This document shows positions 50,721 through 61,100 of a stretch of 64,000 nucleotides of DNA, one piece after another. The notes below the pieces were generated by a model. It did not search any database, was not told where the DNA came from, and worked only from the letters and a program-made list of their open reading frames with translations. Position 1 is the first letter of the stretch. Each line of letters opens with the position of its first letter. Source of the stretch: Verrucomicrobiaceae bacterium. Its GTDB lineage: Bacteria; Verrucomicrobiota; Verrucomicrobiia; Verrucomicrobiales; Verrucomicrobiaceae. Location: contig JACKQF010000001.1 in assembly GCA_024232965.1 (NCBI GenBank), positions 248,001 through 312,000 on the forward strand, given 5' to 3'. The translations under genes were made by a program, and so were the position numbers.

Positions 50721-53210
50721 ATGGCCAACGAACGTTTCCCTCACCTCTTCCTTCCGGGACCATCCGATAGCCGGACTGACTATAGCAGCCCCCGGCGCGG
50801 TGGTGATGGTCTCCGGTTGCGGGCACAGGATCGCCCGACCCATGCGGTTTACGTGCGGCAGGCATTGGAGTCGGCTTGGCAACAGGCCGAGCAGCGGCGG
50901 GCAGTCGCTCACTCCACACGGCAAGGTGTATATCTGGAGTTTTCCAGCGAGCCTGGTTTCGATCTGGCTTTGAAGCAGTTGGAGGCCAGAAGCTCGGGAA
51001 TACGCCTCCTTAATGTGCGTACGGAGGGAGAAGGCAACGCAAAGACGACCAAAGCTACGGTTTTCATACCGCAGAGCAAGAGCGGTCACTTTCTGCGCAA
51101 GGCAATGGCATACGCCACCGACGACAACGTACCCAAAAAAGATGGCACCACTACCCCAAAAAATGGACCGCTGATCGAAAGCATCGGCGATGTCCGTGCG
51201 GCGATTCTCGAGTCCTCGTTCTGGCAAGACTCGCCCGATCAATTGCCCGGGGATGCCCCCGAATGGGTCGAAGCGTGGCTTAGCAGCGAAGATCTCGGTG
51301 TGGTAGAAGCGTTTCAGCAGACCTGCGCAGTGCATGCTATCGAGCTGGGCGAGGGAATGCTGACTTTCCCAGAACGCACCGTGCGTCTGATCCTGGCGAA
51401 CCGTCAGCAACTCGAGTCATTGATCGAACATTCTGATGCGATTGCCGAATTCCGGAAGGCGCGGGAGGTGGCCACATTCTTCGTCGAGCAGGAGAACGCG
51501 GAGCAGGTCCAGTGGGTCGATGACCTGCTGGGTCGAACATCGATTCAGCATGAAAACGACATTTGTGTTCTCGTGCTAGACCATGGCGTCAACAACGGTC
51601 ACCGCCTGTTGGAGCCCCTTCTGCCTGATGAGGACTGCCATGCCGCTGATCCTGCATGGGGCACGCATGATGATCACGGCCACGGCACCTTGATGGCCGG
51701 AACAGCAGGATATGGTAATCTGCTCGAATGTCTCGATTCGCAGGGAACGATCATCGTTCGGCATGCCCTTGAATCGGCCAAGATTCTTCCCCCGCCACCG
51801 GAACAGAATCCGCGACGCCTGTGGGGACATTTCACTGCACGGGGCATCAGCCGGGCAGAAATTCAAGCCCCTGATCGCAAACGCGTCATTTGCATGGCGG
51901 TAACCAGTCAAGATGAGCTGCATCGTGGCCGCCCTTCCTCTTGGTCCGGTCAGATCGACGAGCTTGCCTCGGGCTACTCCGACGACCGCAAACGCCTTTT
52001 TGTTATCAGTGCCGGAAATGTCAAAGACCCGGAGGACTGGAAGCGCTTCCCGGATTCTAATGTTACAAGCGAAGTCCATGATCCGGCGCAAGCGTGGAAC
52101 GCATTGAGCGTTGGGGCCTTTACAGAAAAGACGATTATTACCGATCCGACCTTGGCGTCATTCTCCCCGATTGCCAGCCCGGGAGACCTTTCGCCCTTTT
52201 CCTCCACGTCCGCGACATGGCCGGACCGGAAATGGCCGATTAAACCGGAAGTTCTGTTTGAAGGTGGGAATGTCGCCAAAGGGCCAAACGACTCGGTATT
52301 CGACACAGACGACCTGAAATTACTCTCGACCTATCACAACCAACAGGTCGCTCAGTTTGCTTCCTTCGACGCGACCAGCGCCGCTGCCGCACAGGCTGCT
52401 TGGATGGCAGCGCGTTTGCTGGCCGAGTATCCTAGTGCTTGGCCTGAGACGATACGTGGTTTGATCGTTCATTCTGCGGAGTGGACGGCTACACAAAAAC
52501 AAAAATATCTGCGGAGTGCCTCAAAGGGAGACCACTACAGGTTGGCCAAGATTTGCGGATACGGAGTTCCGCGTCTTGATCGAGCTATCTCCTGTGCTTC
52601 GAACTCCCTTTCGCTTATTTCACAGGCAACACTCCAGCCATTCGCCAAGCATGATACGCAGAGTCGCTACATCTCCAAGGAGATGCACATCTATCGGCTC
52701 CCATGGCCAATAGATGTGCTTCGGGGTCTTGGTGAGTTGCCAGTGCAAATGCGGATCACCCTTTCCTATTTCATTGAGCCAAGCCCCGGCGAGATCGGGT
52801 GGAAAGACCGCTATCGCTATGCCTCCCATGCCCTCCGCTTCGAGTTGAATGGCCCCGGCGAACGGGAAGGCGAATTCGTCCAACGCATCAACCGCAAAGC
52901 CCGTGAAGAAGATGAACATCCAGGAACTGAAGGAGCAGCTGACCACTGGATGCTGGGTGAGACCCGCAATGTGGGCTCTATCCACTCGGATATCTGGTCG
53001 GGAACCGCTGCGGAGTTAGCCTTGTCCAATCTGATCGCCGTTCATCCAGCGGTAGGTTGGTGGAGGGAACGGCACCACTTGCGACGGTTCGATAAACATA
53101 CCCGATACTCATTGATCGTTTCGTTCAACTTGCCCGGTCAAGAAGTCGATATTTACACTCCTGTCGCCGTTACGCTCGGGGTGCCAACCCCAATCCACAT
53201 CACAATCTAG
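50721..53210 (+). CDS. ietS: Subtilisin-like (S8) protease of an IetAS-type pair
   Basis: An 829-residue protein. The S8 catalytic triad is complete: Asp287 in LVLDHG, His321 in DDHGHGTLMAG and Ser553 in DATSAAAAQ. The N-terminal 280 residues are non-catalytic (possible regulatory domain) and a C-terminal beta-rich region runs to about 829. No signal peptide is seen, so it acts in the cytoplasm, fitting a toxin held in check by an ATPase. It starts 3 bp after ietA. The TAG stop is followed in frame by a 27-codon hydrophobic extension to a TAA (see findings). Confidence 0.8.
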   Translation: MANERFPHLFLPGPSDSRTDYSSPRRGGDGLRLRAQDRPTHAVYVRQALESAWQQAEQRRAVAHSTRQGVYLEFSSEPGFDLALKQLEARSSGIRLLNVRTEGEGNAKTTKATVFIPQSKSGHFLRKAMAYATDDNVPKKDGTTTPKNGPLIESIGDVRAAILESSFWQDSPDQLPGDAPEWVEAWLSSEDLGVVEAFQQTCAVHAIELGEGMLTFPERTVRLILANRQQLESLIEHSDAIAEFRKAREVATFFVEQENAEQVQWVDDLLGRTSIQHENDICVLVLDHGVNNGHRLLEPLLPDEDCHAADPAWGTHDDHGHGTLMAGTAGYGNLLECLDSQGTIIVRHALESAKILPPPPEQNPRRLWGHFTARGISRAEIQAPDRKRVICMAVTSQDELHRGRPSSWSGQIDELASGYSDDRKRLFVISAGNVKDPEDWKRFPDSNVTSEVHDPAQAWNALSVGAFTEKTIITDPTLASFSPIASPGDLSPFSSTSATWPDRKWPIKPEVLFEGGNVAKGPNDSVFDTDDLKLLSTYHNQQVAQFASFDATSAAAAQAAWMAARLLAEYPSAWPETIRGLIVHSAEWTATQKQKYLRSASKGDHYRLAKICGYGVPRLDRAISCASNSLSLISQATLQPFAKHDTQSRYISKEMHIYRLPWPIDVLRGLGELPVQMRITLSYFIEPSPGEIGWKDRYRYASHALRFELNGPGEREGEFVQRINRKAREEDEHPGTEGAADHWMLGETRNVGSIHSDIWSGTAAELALSNLIAVHPAVGWWRERHHLRRFDKHTRYSLIVSFNLPGQEVDIYTPVAVTLGVPTPIHITI

Positions 53211-53482
53211 GGGCCTTGCCAGATTCTGGCCATCTTCGGTGCCCTGGTGGTCTTCCCTGTACTGGGGCTGGCCGTGATCAAAACCCCAGCCACATAAGGT
53301 AACCGATCGATAACATCGCCGAGGATGCGCTTCAAGGGTCACCGATTGGCTCCGAAGTCCGCCCTTTATACGGCTTCCTGCTCCATCGTTTCCACTCCCT
53401 TGGAGACTGAGGCGTGATAGCAACCATCGACCGCCCCGAGGTTATCTCTCCGAGCAGTTTGGAAACGCAGAGTAGTGAACCC
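53211..53482. other. Region downstream of ietS with an in-frame hydrophobic ORF remnant
   Basis: After the ietS TAG, codons 53211-53297 in the same frame encode GPCQILAIFGALVVFPVLGL and then AVIKTPAT before TAA. This looks like a membrane helix with a basic tail. No start codon of its own is convincing. The rest to 53482 shows no gene. Confidence 0.5.
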
Positions 53483-54517
53483 TCACCCCCTCAGCTTCCC
53501 ATACAGCGCCGCAATCGCTTCGGGGTTGCGGCAGGCGAGGGCGGCTTTGGCGAGGATGCTGGCGACGTCGAGGCGGGAGATTTTGATGCTGGCGAGGATC
53601 TGGGGCCAGGTGGCTTGGCGCATTTGGGTGACGGTCTGGGCACCGAGGAGGAGGGGCAGGGCGGTGGCGTAGCGGAGGCGGCCATCGGCGATCCTTTGCA
53701 CGTAAGTGAGGCCAGCGTCGAGGTGGTGGCAGCAGACCTTGAGGCAATCTTCCCAGATGGGGCGGAGGGACTCGGGCCGGGTGGCGAGTGTTTGCAAATC
53801 GAGACCTAGCGGGGCCCAATCGGACTCGGGTAAGTAGCAGCGGCCGTCGGCGAGGTCCTCGCCGAGGTCGCGGAGGATGTTGATGAGTTGTAGGGCCTTA
53901 CCGAGGCGGATGCCGAGTTCGTTTTGCTCCTGAAGATCGGTGCCGGGCAGGAAGGCGTGCGGCATCTGGGCGCTGCAGATTTGCGTCCAAAACTGCCCGA
54001 CACATCCGGCGACGCGCCAGGTGTAGTCGTCGAGCTCATCCCGAGTGCGGAGGCTGCGCAGCTCTTGGCTGCTGGGGAAGCGTTGGATGTCCAGGGTCTG
54101 CCCGGCGATGATGTGGCGCAGGACTTCGCGAATGGACTGGCGTGAGTCGTCGTCGAGCGTGCGCAGCCAGGCGAGGCCGTCGGCGGTGCACTCCAGCAGG
54201 CGGCGTTCGGCCTCGTCGGTCTGGTGCGGGCAGAAGTCGGCGCGCAGGGCGTCGAGCATGGCGGGCTCTGCCTGGGCGGGGGAATTGTGGTCGATGGCGG
54301 ATTGGTAGCCGGCCAAAAGGGTCAGGCGATCCGTCGCGGGCACGGCGGCGGTATCGGCGATGGTGTCGGCGGTGCGGGCGAGGAGGTAGGCGAGGGAGAT
54401 GGGCTCCCGCAGGGCGGTGGGGAGGGCCTTGAGCGTGAGGTAAAAGGAGCGAGAGACCGAGGCGAGCAATTGCCCGCCCAGTTCTTTTTCGTGTTGGCTC
54501 TCGCGGCTGGGTCTCAT
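53483..54517 (-). CDS. Squalene/phytoene synthase family protein
   Basis: Condenses two prenyl diphosphates (head-to-head) in carotenoid or hopanoid/squalene synthesis. From the ATG at 54517 it is 344 residues with both Asp-rich motifs: DTIAD (51-55) in LARTADTIAD and NILRDLGED (213-221) in the longer NILRDLGEDLADGRCYLP. FWTQICS and the GRLRYATALPLL region are typical. An upstream TTG/ATG is possible. It is divergent from hemW. The substrate (FPP or GGPP) is not decided by sequence. No crtI or shc is nearby in the window. Confidence 0.85.
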   Translation of the reverse strand: MRPSRESQHEKELGGQLLASVSRSFYLTLKALPTALREPISLAYLLARTADTIADTAAVPATDRLTLLAGYQSAIDHNSPAQAEPAMLDALRADFCPHQTDEAERRLLECTADGLAWLRTLDDDSRQSIREVLRHIIAGQTLDIQRFPSSQELRSLRTRDELDDYTWRVAGCVGQFWTQICSAQMPHAFLPGTDLQEQNELGIRLGKALQLINILRDLGEDLADGRCYLPESDWAPLGLDLQTLATRPESLRPIWEDCLKVCCHHLDAGLTYVQRIADGRLRYATALPLLLGAQTVTQMRQATWPQILASIKISRLDVASILAKAALACRNPEAIAALYGKLRG

Positions 54518-54584
54518 GGTGGGTGCATTCAATGCATGACTGCGGGGCTTGCACAACGACGAATCCTGGCGTTTCTGCGGGTTC

Positions 54585-55706
54585 ATGTCTGCTGAGTCTG
54601 ATCCGGTGCGCCATCTGTATGCGCACATTCCCTTTTGCCATCGCATCTGCCCCTACTGCGGCTTTTACAAGCACGCCCACGGCAGCACGTCGATGCCGGG
54701 GTTTGTGGCGGCGATGCTGCGGGAGTTGGATCTGCGTCTGGAAAGCACCGCGCTGCGGCCAAGGACGATCTATTTTGGCGGCGGAACGCCAACGGCGCTG
54801 AGTGAGACCCACCTGGAGACTCTGCTGTATGGGATGCGGGAGCGGTTGGATTACTCTGACCTGCAGGAATTCACGGTGGAGGTGAATCCGCGCACGCTGC
54901 CGGCCTCCAAGGCGCAAATGATGCGCAGCCTGGGGGTGACGCGTGCGAGTCTGGGCGTGCAGGCCTGGGATGCGGAGACGCTGAAGACGCTGGGGCGTGA
55001 TCACAGTCCCGATGAGGCTCGGGAGACCTTTGCGGTGCTGCGGGCGGCGGGTTTTCCCAGTGTGAGTTTGGATTTGATGTTCTCCATCCCTGGGCAATCC
55101 AATGAGGCCTGGGAGGCATCACTGCACGAGACGCTGCGGCTGCAGCCGGACCATATCTCGACCTACAACCTGAATTACGAGGAAGACACGGAGTTCATCG
55201 AGCGCTTGCGGCGTGGGCAATATGCGGAGAACCAGGATCGCGATGCGACGCACTTTCATCGGGCCGCAGAGCTACTCGGGGCGGCGGGCTTTGAGCACTA
55301 CGAGATCTCGAACCACGCGCAGCCTGGTTTCCGATCCCAGCACAATGAGGCGTACTGGTTTGGTGCGGATTACTTGGGAATCGGCCCGAGTGCGGTCGGC
55401 ACGGTGGGATTGAAGAGAACGCAGAACGTGTCGGATACAGCGGCCTACATGGAGCAGGTGGAGAAGGGGCTACTGCCAATCGGGAGCGAGGAATCGCTGA
55501 CGGAGGAAGAGCGCCGCACGGAACGGTTTGGATTGGAATTGCGGACGGCGCGCGGGTTGGCGGCAGATCAGGTGCGGGTTGCGTCGCAGAAGATGCTGCA
55601 AATTTTGCAGCGCGATGGATTGCTGGTGGTTGCGGATGGGTTTGTGCGGCTGACGCCCGAGGGCAAGGCGCTGGCGGATTCGATCGCGGTGGCTTTGCTG
55701 GATTAA
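54585..55706 (+). CDS. hemW: HemW-type radical SAM heme chaperone
   Basis: A 373-residue radical-SAM protein related to HemN but shorter. The cluster motif is C18-HRI-C22-PY-C25. The segment HNEAYW (a HNxxYW motif) is the heme-binding signature of HemW rather than HemN. GGGTPTALS and DLMFSIPGQS are also conserved. HemW inserts heme into respiratory proteins. It is divergent from the squalene-synthase-like gene. Confidence 0.9.
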   Translation: MSAESDPVRHLYAHIPFCHRICPYCGFYKHAHGSTSMPGFVAAMLRELDLRLESTALRPRTIYFGGGTPTALSETHLETLLYGMRERLDYSDLQEFTVEVNPRTLPASKAQMMRSLGVTRASLGVQAWDAETLKTLGRDHSPDEARETFAVLRAAGFPSVSLDLMFSIPGQSNEAWEASLHETLRLQPDHISTYNLNYEEDTEFIERLRRGQYAENQDRDATHFHRAAELLGAAGFEHYEISNHAQPGFRSQHNEAYWFGADYLGIGPSAVGTVGLKRTQNVSDTAAYMEQVEKGLLPIGSEESLTEEERRTERFGLELRTARGLAADQVRVASQKMLQILQRDGLLVVADGFVRLTPEGKALADSIAVALLD

Positions 55707-56968
55707 CTTTCGAGGATGCTCTTCACGTGTTGCATGGACCCTGCGAAACATTCGTGGACGTAGTCCATGGCCTTTTCGACCTTCGCTAGGGCGGCGGGGT
55801 AGTCGAAGTCGATGGCAAAGAGGGTTTGGGCCATCTTTTCGGCGGGTGTTTCGTCCATCTCTAGCAACCACTCGCCGAGGCCGATGTCTTTGAACATCCA
55901 GCACTTGGGGCTGTGGAATTCTGAATAGGTGTGAATGATCGGGGTGCCGTTCGCGAGGGCGATGATCGGTGAATGCGGCTCGTGGCAGACGATGGTGTGG
56001 GCGCGGGCGAAGATGGAGGCGGCCTCATCGGCATTCCAGAAGTATTCGAGATTCACGACGTGCTTCTGGATCTCGGGCGGCAGGGGATCGTGGATGAGGC
56101 GCTTGTTGTGCTCCATCTCCTTCTTTACTTCAGGGGCGATGAGGACTTTGTGGCCGGTCTTTTCCACCCACATCGTGACGAGTTTCCGATACTTCGCTGC
56201 GCGACGTTCGTCGTCGGCGATCTGCTCAGGCGATGGGTGCAGGGGATTGAGCTTGGGCGTTCGGGTATCGTCCACGCCGGGGAGTTTGGCGGTATTGGTG
56301 CGCAGTTGCAGGGTGATGAATTTGCGTTCTTCGAGGCCCAACTTCTTCATGGTGGCGAGGCCGCGTTCGTCGTCACGGACATCGATGCCAAAGCAGCCGT
56401 CTGGGCCAAACTCTAGCACGGGGGTTTTGATGCCGTGGCTCTTCAAGATGTCCAGAGTCTTGGTCTCGCGGCAGTAGATGAAGGAGGCACCATTGAGCAG
56501 GGCGATGCGTTCTTCGGCACCTTTTCCTTCCACCATGTTCGGGAAGTAGGACTGGCCAAAGAGACCGTAGGGTTTGCCAACTTTTTTGCAGAACTGCATG
56601 AAGCTCAGATCCTGCCCCATTCCGGAGTTGCGGATGTAAAGATCGCAGTCGGTGATGGCTTTTTGCAGTGCGAGATCGCGCTCGCTTTTCCCAGTGAGGC
56701 TGCCCTGGAGGATGATGACTTTGGGGAAGCGTGTCTTGAGCATCGCGGTGACGCGATCATCCAGCTTGGCCGCACACAGAACGACATGAACCTCTGGCAG
56801 ATGTTGCTCCAAAACGCGCAGGGTGCCGGGTGTGTGGCCGATATCACCAATGTTCACGGTGTCCCAGGCGGATTGCAGGACGATGGTCTTCGGTTTGCCG
56901 GAGGCGGCGAGGGTGGTGCCGCCGAGCGCGGCGGTAATGGTGGCGATGAAATGGCGACGTGTTTGCAT
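55703..56968 (-). CDS. Polysaccharide pyruvyl transferase-family protein, exported
   Basis: A 421-residue protein with an N-terminal MQTRRHFIATITAALGGTTL twin-arginine-like signal. The mature protein has DTVNIGDIGHTPGTLRVL, DLYIRNSGMGQDLSFMQF and an E/D-rich C-terminal segment (CHEPHSPIIALANGTPIIHTYSEFHSP), matching pyruvyl-transferase/WcaK-type domains. Pyruvylation of a surface polysaccharide is expected, but export of such an enzyme is unusual and may mean it is a different GT-B-like protein. The start at 56968 is used; the longer frame upstream is rejected. Confidence 0.7.
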   Translation of the reverse strand: MQTRRHFIATITAALGGTTLAASGKPKTIVLQSAWDTVNIGDIGHTPGTLRVLEQHLPEVHVVLCAAKLDDRVTAMLKTRFPKVIILQGSLTGKSERDLALQKAITDCDLYIRNSGMGQDLSFMQFCKKVGKPYGLFGQSYFPNMVEGKGAEERIALLNGASFIYCRETKTLDILKSHGIKTPVLEFGPDGCFGIDVRDDERGLATMKKLGLEERKFITLQLRTNTAKLPGVDDTRTPKLNPLHPSPEQIADDERRAAKYRKLVTMWVEKTGHKVLIAPEVKKEMEHNKRLIHDPLPPEIQKHVVNLEYFWNADEAASIFARAHTIVCHEPHSPIIALANGTPIIHTYSEFHSPKCWMFKDIGLGEWLLEMDETPAEKMAQTLFAIDFDYPAALAKVEKAMDYVHECFAGSMQHVKSILES

Positions 56969-57026
56969 GATGAGGGGATGGGTGCGCGTGGGCACTAAAG
57001 GGTACGGTGCTACGGCCAAGGAATGG

Positions 57027-58007
57027 TCATGCCTGATGCACGCCATTGCTGCCGGGCACCCAGTCGGGCTGGCGAGATGCAAGGCAATCTGCCAGCCAAC
57101 CGACCATGTCGGAGACGGGCTCATGCTTTTTGCGCAGATGCGAAAGTGTCTGCCAATTGATGGCAGAGCGTGGTGCGGGGATGGAGATCTTTTGCAGGTG
57201 CAGGATGTTTTGCACGGCCTCAAACTCGGTGGCTCCCATAGCGCGGAGGTCGCCGGCGGGCGGCAGATCATCCAGCGCCGCGGGTGCGATGCCGAGACTG
57301 GTGATGCCGACTCCGTATTCGTGACCGAGATGTCGCAGGGCATCGACGAGCGCTTCATCGTTGAGCTGATCTGCGATGATTAGCTCGCTCTGCAAAGTCC
57401 AGCGGGTGGCGCTGAGTGCCTGGAAAAAATCGGCTGAGTAGGTGTCAAGGGAGGTGCCGAGCTTGAGCTGCACTCCGCTGAGCGTGACCTCTGGTCCTCC
57501 GAGGTGGCGACGCAGGTCCATCATGGCGTTGTCAAAGCGTGGGCCATCTTCGCTATTGGTATCCAGTTCCCATTCGGCGCAGACAAGATCGGGCACTTCC
57601 CAGTCACCATCGATGCGAGGGCGCTGCTGATCGCGTCCGTTGAGCACGAAGGGATAGCGCGAGCGCAGCAGGCAGAGTCGCTCAAAAATGGCGACGACGC
57701 GTTCAAATCGCAGTCGCTGGAAGTCTGCAGGTGCCCCCTGCTCAAAGAATCCCAGACGGGATTGATCCGGTGCGTTGCCGTTTTGCTTGGAGCGCTGGTA
57801 ATAGCCCTGGCCCTGATCGACCTTCGCAATCGGAGATGATGGATCGTAGGAGAGGATGGAAAAATGATAACGCAACGTGGCATCGCTGTAGTCATCACCC
57901 AGTCGAAGCCGGACAAGTCGGATCAATTCGGTGCCCTTCACCGCATCATCCGGTTCGGTAGGCAATAGGTCCGGCAAGACTTGCCGGAGCTGTTCACGCA
58001 GGTTCAT
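57027..58007 (-). CDS. Unknown protein with winged-helix-like N-terminus
   Basis: A 326-residue cytoplasmic protein I cannot assign. Residues 1-70 (LREQLRQVLPDLLPTEPDDA then LIRLVRLRLGDDYSDATLRYHFS) look like a DNA-binding helix-turn-helix/winged-helix domain. The middle (FVLNGRDQQRPRIDGDWEVP, DLVCAEWELD) and the IITSLGIAP-like part suggest an alpha/beta domain reminiscent of nuclease-like folds, but no catalytic motif is certain. It lies between the pyruvyl transferase-like gene and the giant protein. Confidence 0.6.
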   Translation of the reverse strand: MNLREQLRQVLPDLLPTEPDDAVKGTELIRLVRLRLGDDYSDATLRYHFSILSYDPSSPIAKVDQGQGYYQRSKQNGNAPDQSRLGFFEQGAPADFQRLRFERVVAIFERLCLLRSRYPFVLNGRDQQRPRIDGDWEVPDLVCAEWELDTNSEDGPRFDNAMMDLRRHLGGPEVTLSGVQLKLGTSLDTYSADFFQALSATRWTLQSELIIADQLNDEALVDALRHLGHEYGVGITSLGIAPAALDDLPPAGDLRAMGATEFEAVQNILHLQKISIPAPRSAINWQTLSHLRKKHEPVSDMVGWLADCLASRQPDWVPGSNGVHQA

Positions 58008-58122
58008 GAGTTCGTTCGCATTTCATCCGCCAATTCACCGCACCTACGGTGGACTGCCGATGGTGCTGAGAATGGCGGATGAAGTGCGGGTTGGTCAAGA
58101 ACGATGTGACACTACTGTAAGA

Positions 58123-61100
58123 TTACGGCGTGACTGCGCTGAACTGAACGAGGCCAGAGAGGATATCGCTGGTCGTTGTCGTTGTCAGTGGTGAGTCGGA
58201 TGGCAGCTGTGTGATCATGGAATAGCCTGCGCCGATCCATTCCGTGCCGGACCAGAAGATGATGCCCTGATGACGAAGTGCTCGCTTCACGATCGCTGGA
58301 GATACCGGCGGTGTGGTGCGTGGGTTTGCATCGGTGAGGGTGTATGCTCCTGAAAACGTCCCACGGGTGGCACTGACGGTGATGCTCGTGTTGGTGGGAT
58401 TGACCAGCGGACGGGTGATTTTGTTTTTGTCTCCGACGCTGACGATGATGTCGGGCGGCGTCGCGCCAAGCCCGCCGTATTGGAACTCCAGCAAGGCATT
58501 GTCCGTGCCTGCGGTGAGACCGAGGATCAGGGTGGGGGCGACGGGAGGCGCGTAGAAGCCGCCGGTTGCGTTGACATTCAGCGGTCCAAAACCTGCCTCA
58601 TAGGTGCGTGTGGCGGAGGTGGTGTAGGCTGGGCGTTTCCAATCGATCGTGCCGGAGAGAACGTTGTCTCTTGGGTCGAGATTGCCGAGCGCATCGATGC
58701 CGAGTGTGCCGATCATTGAGCCTCGTGCTTTGGTTGTGTAGAGCAGACGATAAAGCAGGATCTCTCCCTCGGGTCCGACGAAGGTGCTCATGAGCACAGT
58801 CTCGCCATCAGGGCTCTTGCCTGATACGGCGAGCGTTCCCGTCTTGGAGACGGTGAAGGAGCCGTAGCCAAGACCCTGTGGAATGGACAGATCGCCAATG
58901 AGCGGACTGGCGTCGGGCAAGCCGATGCCGAAGGTGTGATAGCCAATGAACTGCGTTGGCAGCACTGTCTTCGCCCAGATTTTTCTCCAACCACTGAAGT
59001 TGAGGGAGTGTGTCCCGTCCGTGAGGTTGGCTTTGGCAAGGCGGTTGCCCGATCCATTGATGGAGAAGGTGACCGTCAAGTCAGGCGGTGTGGGGTTGCC
59101 CTTGCGCTTGATGATGACGGTGGCCTCTGGCAGGAGGAGTTCATTTGGATCGACATTCAGGACGCCTTTGAAAGCGTAGGCGACTGCGCCGAGAGTGAGC
59201 TTGCCACTGAACTTGCCGTTGGGGGCGATGGTCAGATCGATTCGGCCACCTAGATCTGCGTTGAGATCGGGATCGCGCGGAACTGGGCCTGTGTAGATGC
59301 CTGCGACATTGTCGGGGAATGCGGTGACGTTGAGTGTGATGGTCTGGGTATCACTGCCCTTGGCGTTCTTTGCGGTGAGCTTCACCGTATAGCCTCCAGC
59401 TTTGGTGGCGGTGGGTTTGCCGCTGATGGCACCTGTCTTGGTATTGACGATCAGACCAGGAGGAAGCCCGGTGGCAGAGAAGCTGGTCGGCGTGCGACCT
59501 GGCGCTGGATCAACTGGGATCTGATAGTCAAAGCTGCCGCCAACGATCGCTAGTGGGAACGTGATCGGTCTAACCAAAGCTGGCTTCTCGTCAAATACGG
59601 TGACCTGACGTGTGCCAGCGACGACAGACCCTGCCTCGTTGGTGACCACGCAGGAGTAAACACCTGCGTCTGCAAGCGTGAGCGGTTTGATCACGAGGCT
59701 GCGTCCACCGGCGGTGACAGTAAACCGAGCATCTGCGGGCAGCGGTCCTCCGTCCTTCTTCCACTCGAATGTGAGGCCATTGCCTGCGGCAAGGACCTTG
59801 AGCGTGGTGGTGGTGCCAGAGGCGAGGATCAGCCCCGGCTGTGGCCGATTGTCTGCGACACCGATTTGCGAGAGGGGATCGCTGAGTGCGGCACCGAAGC
59901 TGTTCGAGACCAAACATGCGTAGGCGCCTGCGTTTGCAGTTGTCACTGCGGCGACACCGTAAGAGTCGGCCGTCGCGCGAGCAATGGAGGCATTGTTCTT
60001 TTTCCACTGATACTTCAGTGTGGGTTTGCCGACTGCGGTGATGTTCAGTGCCAGAGCATCTCCAACGAGCAACATCTGAGAAAGTGGCGGGGTGGTGATG
60101 GACGGTGCGGGTGCGAGCACATCGACGGTGACGGTATTGCTTGGGATGCTACCGATGCCGTTGCTGATGACGACAGAATAGTCTGCTGCATCCGCGATGG
60201 TGATGCTGGGTAGATCCAGTGTGGCCTCGACAGCGCCGAAGATTGGAGTGCCGTTCTTACTCCATTGATAAGTGAATGGGCCGGGGCCGTCCACAGTGGC
60301 GGAAAGGGTAATGTTATCTCCGATGAAGGCTGGTCCGGCCGGAGTCTGAACCGCGACTGCGTTCGAAAGGGGATCGCTGACGATGAGCGTTGCGGTGCTG
60401 GAAGGTAGCGATTCACCGGGTTGACCGACGAGGCAACTGTAGCTGCCCTCGTCTCCTTCAGTCGCTGAAGCGATGGTGAGGGTGGGTCCGTTTTCTCCAG
60501 TGATTGCTGCACCGTTTTTCCGCCACTGATAGGTGAAGGGACCCTTGCCGGTGGCGACCACGGTGAAGACTGCGGGTGCGCCTGGAATGACAACCAGTGA
60601 GGTGGGGCCAGTGATTTGAAGGGCGCTGCTGACGATTCCGATTTCTCCCGTGGTGGTGAAGTTGTTGAGGTTCCAGGCGAGACCCAAGCCGTCGATGTCT
60701 GGGAGTTCGCTGAAATCAACGGCGCTGAAGTCCGGCGTCCCAGAGAGCGAATCCCAATCGAGGATGTCAAAGACCTGACCCGCAACGGGAATGAAGCCGG
60801 AGATAAACGTCACCTTGATCTTCCCGGCGACAACGATCTGGCCAGCGATGTCGGCAGTGCCATTGTTTGCAGGGGCGAGTGCGAGGGCATCGTATCCTTC
60901 GACCGCCGCGCCGCGACTAGTGCCAGCGATTTCAAACATGATGCGGGAATCGGCGGCTGTGAGTAGACCGGTGTAGGCAGTGACTAGCTTCGTGGCGCCG
61001 ATTCCTCCAACCGTGAGCGTGGTGTTGGCTGCGAGTTGAATTGGCGGCAAGATGGTGACCGTGCTGGCGGCAAAGCTGCTGCCGACGAAGTCAGTGGCGA

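Noticed and set aside
48820..53210. XRE regulator as a third component of IetAS
   Set aside because: It is on the opposite strand and 632 bp away, and it lies directly upstream of another gene with a palindrome in between.
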